A DNA stretch of 7,932 nt. Origin: CAYINU01 sp964364855. Its GTDB lineage: Bacteria; Margulisbacteria; Marinamargulisbacteria; CAYINU01. Shown here piece after piece: positions 7,014 through 7,932 of this stretch. Positions within the stretch are counted from its first letter, which is position 1. Each line of letters begins with the position of its first letter. The stretch is taken from assembly GCA_964364855.1 (NCBI GenBank), contig CAYINU010000078.1, positions 1 to 7,932 of the forward strand, given 5' to 3'. The notes under the pieces are model-generated. The model worked only from the letters and a program-made list of their open reading frames with translations. It did no database searches and was not told the DNA's origin. Position numbers and translations under genes: made by a program.

Positions 7014-7057
7014 AAACGCCGGCGGTACCATCAAGCTGCAAAATCGGCGTTTTTTTT
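7014..7057 (+). terminator. Intrinsic terminator after hisF (long loop)
   Basis: AAACGCCG (7014-7021) pairs perfectly with CGGCGTTT (7045-7052); the latter runs into eight T's (7050-7057). The loop of 23 nt is long for a terminator and includes a GGTACC palindrome. It lies about 90 bp after the hisF stop and closes the fmt-hisF transcript. Plus-strand only: on the other strand only three T's would follow the stem. The 6925-7013 stretch before it holds no gene or motif I can support. Confidence 0.7.
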
Positions 7058-7060
7058 GCC

Positions 7061-7089
7061 TTGGCAGGTGTTTAAATACCTGATAGCCT
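7061..7089 (+). promoter_or_regulatory. Promoter of the transglycosylase-like gene
   Basis: TTGGCA (7061-7066, five of six to TTGACA) and TAGCCT (7084-7089, with the key T, A and final T) are spaced 17 bp. TGA directly precedes the hexamer, so it reads as an extended -10. The predicted start is about 7096 and the ATG is at 7098, again leaving no room for a ribosome binding site. The promoter begins four bases after the T-run of the hisF terminator. Confidence 0.6.
7065..7082. repeat. 18-bp palindrome, probable repressor operator
   Basis: CAGGTGTTTAAATACCTG is an inverted repeat in which eight of nine base pairs match, with a single G/T pair at 7070/7077. It fills the spacer between the -35 and -10 of the promoter at 7061-7089, touching the last two bases of the -35. 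That position is classical for a dimeric repressor blocking RNA polymerase. The half-site CAGGT with an AT-rich 8-bp centre does not let me name the regulator family. Confidence 0.55.
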
Positions 7090-7097
7090 TTCGTTAA

Positions 7098-7820
7098 ATG
7101 TCAAATAAAAATTTAAATTCAGAAAATGTTGATGTATGGGTTCGGGGCGCTTCATTGCATCAGATGAAAGCGCTTGAAACAGCTGCTCGGCATTTTGACA
7201 AAAATGACGCCCTGGACGTTCACACGTTAGAAGCACTATACGGGCAAGAAAGCAGTTTTGGTGTCAGTCGCCGTCATCGTGGCATTTCCGGGGCTGCCGG
7301 TGATTTTCAGGTAGAAAAAAAGACAGCAGAGCGACTTGGTCTCTATGTCTCAAAAGAAAATGATGAGCGTTTCGACGTCGATAAGGCATCAAATGCTGGT
7401 GCTCAGTATTTAAAGTTGTTAGATGACTGCTTTAGGACTGAGACATCATTGCTGGTGGACTTAAAGACAATTCCTGTATCAGATGCTGAAGAAAGAAAAC
7501 TGTTTTCAATTGCCGCCTACAATGCAGGCGAGGGTACGATTGCGAAAGCTCAACAACTGACAAAGCAAGCGAATTTTGACCCTGAAAAATGGCATGATGT
7601 AAAAAAATTTCTAAACCAAACAGGGATCTCGGTGGATAAGGCTACTGAGATTAGAGAATATGTGGGGATTGTAATCGCTTTTGAGCAAGAATTCAATGAA
7701 AAGTCCCCGAATCGCAAGGAGAAAAAGCTTCTTAAGCCGATGTCGGCAACCAGAAGTCATTCCAAAATCGGGCATTGGATCACTAAATTAAAGCAGCACA
7801 TCTTCATCGAAGATAGATAG
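7098..7820 (+). CDS. SLT-domain lytic transglycosylase-like protein
   Basis: 240 residues. Lytic transglycosylases cleave the MurNAc-GlcNAc bond of peptidoglycan with formation of 1,6-anhydroMurNAc. The goose-lysozyme/SLT signature is complete: LYGQESSFG (47-55) with catalytic Glu51, GAAGDFQV (65-72) and TAERLGL (76-82) for the GxxGxxQ block, SNAGAQYL (98-105), and SIAAYNAGEG (137-146). The tail from about 190 is strongly basic (KSPNRKEKKLLKP). The N-terminus is hydrophilic with no signal peptide or anchor, unlike housekeeping transglycosylases, so the protein may be delivered by holin-like or dedicated secretion routes, or the true export route is unseen. Sample lines are about 40-45 percent GC, lower than the neighbours, suggesting separate origin. 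The ATG follows an in-frame TAA directly, so no longer start exists; Met23 is an alternative. It lies 5 bp upstream of the next gene. Confidence 0.8.
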   Translation: MSNKNLNSENVDVWVRGASLHQMKALETAARHFDKNDALDVHTLEALYGQESSFGVSRRHRGISGAAGDFQVEKKTAERLGLYVSKENDERFDVDKASNAGAQYLKLLDDCFRTETSLLVDLKTIPVSDAEERKLFSIAAYNAGEGTIAKAQQLTKQANFDPEKWHDVKKFLNQTGISVDKATEIREYVGIVIAFEQEFNEKSPNRKEKKLLKPMSATRSHSKIGHWITKLKQHIFIEDR

Positions 7821-7825
7821 GGCGC

Positions 7826-7932
7826 ATGTTTCGCTGCGTCAGCCTTATTCTGATTTTTGTTATCGGGGGCTCTTGGCTGGTATTCGCCAATGAGCTGGTT
7901 GGCATCCAGCTGGGAAGTCCAAAATTTCAAAA
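7826..7932 (+). CDS. N-terminus of a secreted protein (partial)
   Basis: 35 complete codons before the window ends. The start MFRCVSLILIFVIGGSWLVFA is a short Sec signal peptide (Arg3, about 16 hydrophobic residues, likely cleavage VFA/NE). The mature protein begins NELVGIQLGSPKFQ, which I do not recognise. The ATG is 5 bp after the transglycosylase-like gene's TAG, so the two are probably co-transcribed. AGGG four bases before the ATG is too close to act as a normal ribosome site. An exported partner beside a signal-less wall hydrolase is suggestive, but the base composition here returns toward the window average, so it may simply be the neighbouring native gene. Confidence 0.6.
   Translation, partial: MFRCVSLILIFVIGGSWLVFANELVGIQLGSPKFQ

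Noticed and set aside
6872..7075. Small plus-strand open frame spanning the hisF end and the intergenic region
   Set aside because: It begins inside hisF in another frame, runs through the terminator stem, and its translation has no coherent features.
7065..7082. Reading the palindrome as an SOS (LexA) box
   Set aside because: The spacing (CAGGT-N8-ACCTG) resembles the E. coli layout, but the half-site is not CTGT and it does not match other LexA consensus sites I know. I leave the regulator unnamed.
1..7932. CRISPR arrays, tRNA/rRNA genes, insertion sequences, toxin-antitoxin pairs or defence genes
   Set aside because: I saw no regularly spaced repeats, cloverleaf sequences, transposase motifs or defence-type domains. 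Apart from short intergenic gaps the DNA is filled by the listed genes.

Overview
The window looks like ordinary chromosomal DNA from a bacterium with a Gram-negative style envelope: there is a lipobox-type solute-binding protein, Sec signal peptides and a soluble lytic transglycosylase domain. Hand counts on sample lines put most of it in the low-to-mid 50s percent GC. I could not place the lineage from sequence alone. The genes are housekeeping or biosynthetic up to about position 6924. A more AT-rich, probably differently derived gene follows.

Left part (1-5270). The window opens with the 3' half of aroQ (shikimate pathway, plus strand). Its end overlaps by 17 bp the end of a convergent gene for an exported, TPR-like protein of unknown function. 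Upstream of that gene, also on the minus strand, is a tight block read right to left: an orphan oligopeptide-type ABC substrate-binding lipoprotein, the ribosome-assembly GTPase Der and a family 4 glycosyltransferase. These three are joined by 4-bp ATGA stop/start overlaps. The TPR gene lies 61 bp beyond the glycosyltransferase and has a candidate promoter of its own.

Middle (5271-6924). A 39-bp divergent spacer separates the lipoprotein gene from fmt (methionyl-tRNA formyltransferase), which is followed after 10 bp by hisF (histidine biosynthesis cyclase). The spacer carries two interlocked sigma70-like promoters facing opposite ways. Each is placed so that transcription should begin at, or within about 2 nt of, the start codon.

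Right part (6925-7932). A strong intrinsic terminator with an unusually long loop closes the fmt-hisF unit. Right after it comes a promoter (TTGGCA, 17 bp, TGATAGCCT) whose spacer is filled by an 18-bp near-perfect palindrome, a probable repressor site. It drives an AT-rich gene for a cytoplasmic-looking lytic transglycosylase-like protein. Five bases later a second gene begins; it encodes a secreted protein and runs off the window.

The most notable signal is not a new gene but the gene-start architecture. No start in the window has a convincing Shine-Dalgarno sequence. At five starts a -10-like hexamer sits about 7-10 nt upstream of the start codon, as expected for leaderless or near-leaderless mRNAs. 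I see no CRISPR array, defence cassette, insertion sequence, tRNA or rRNA here.
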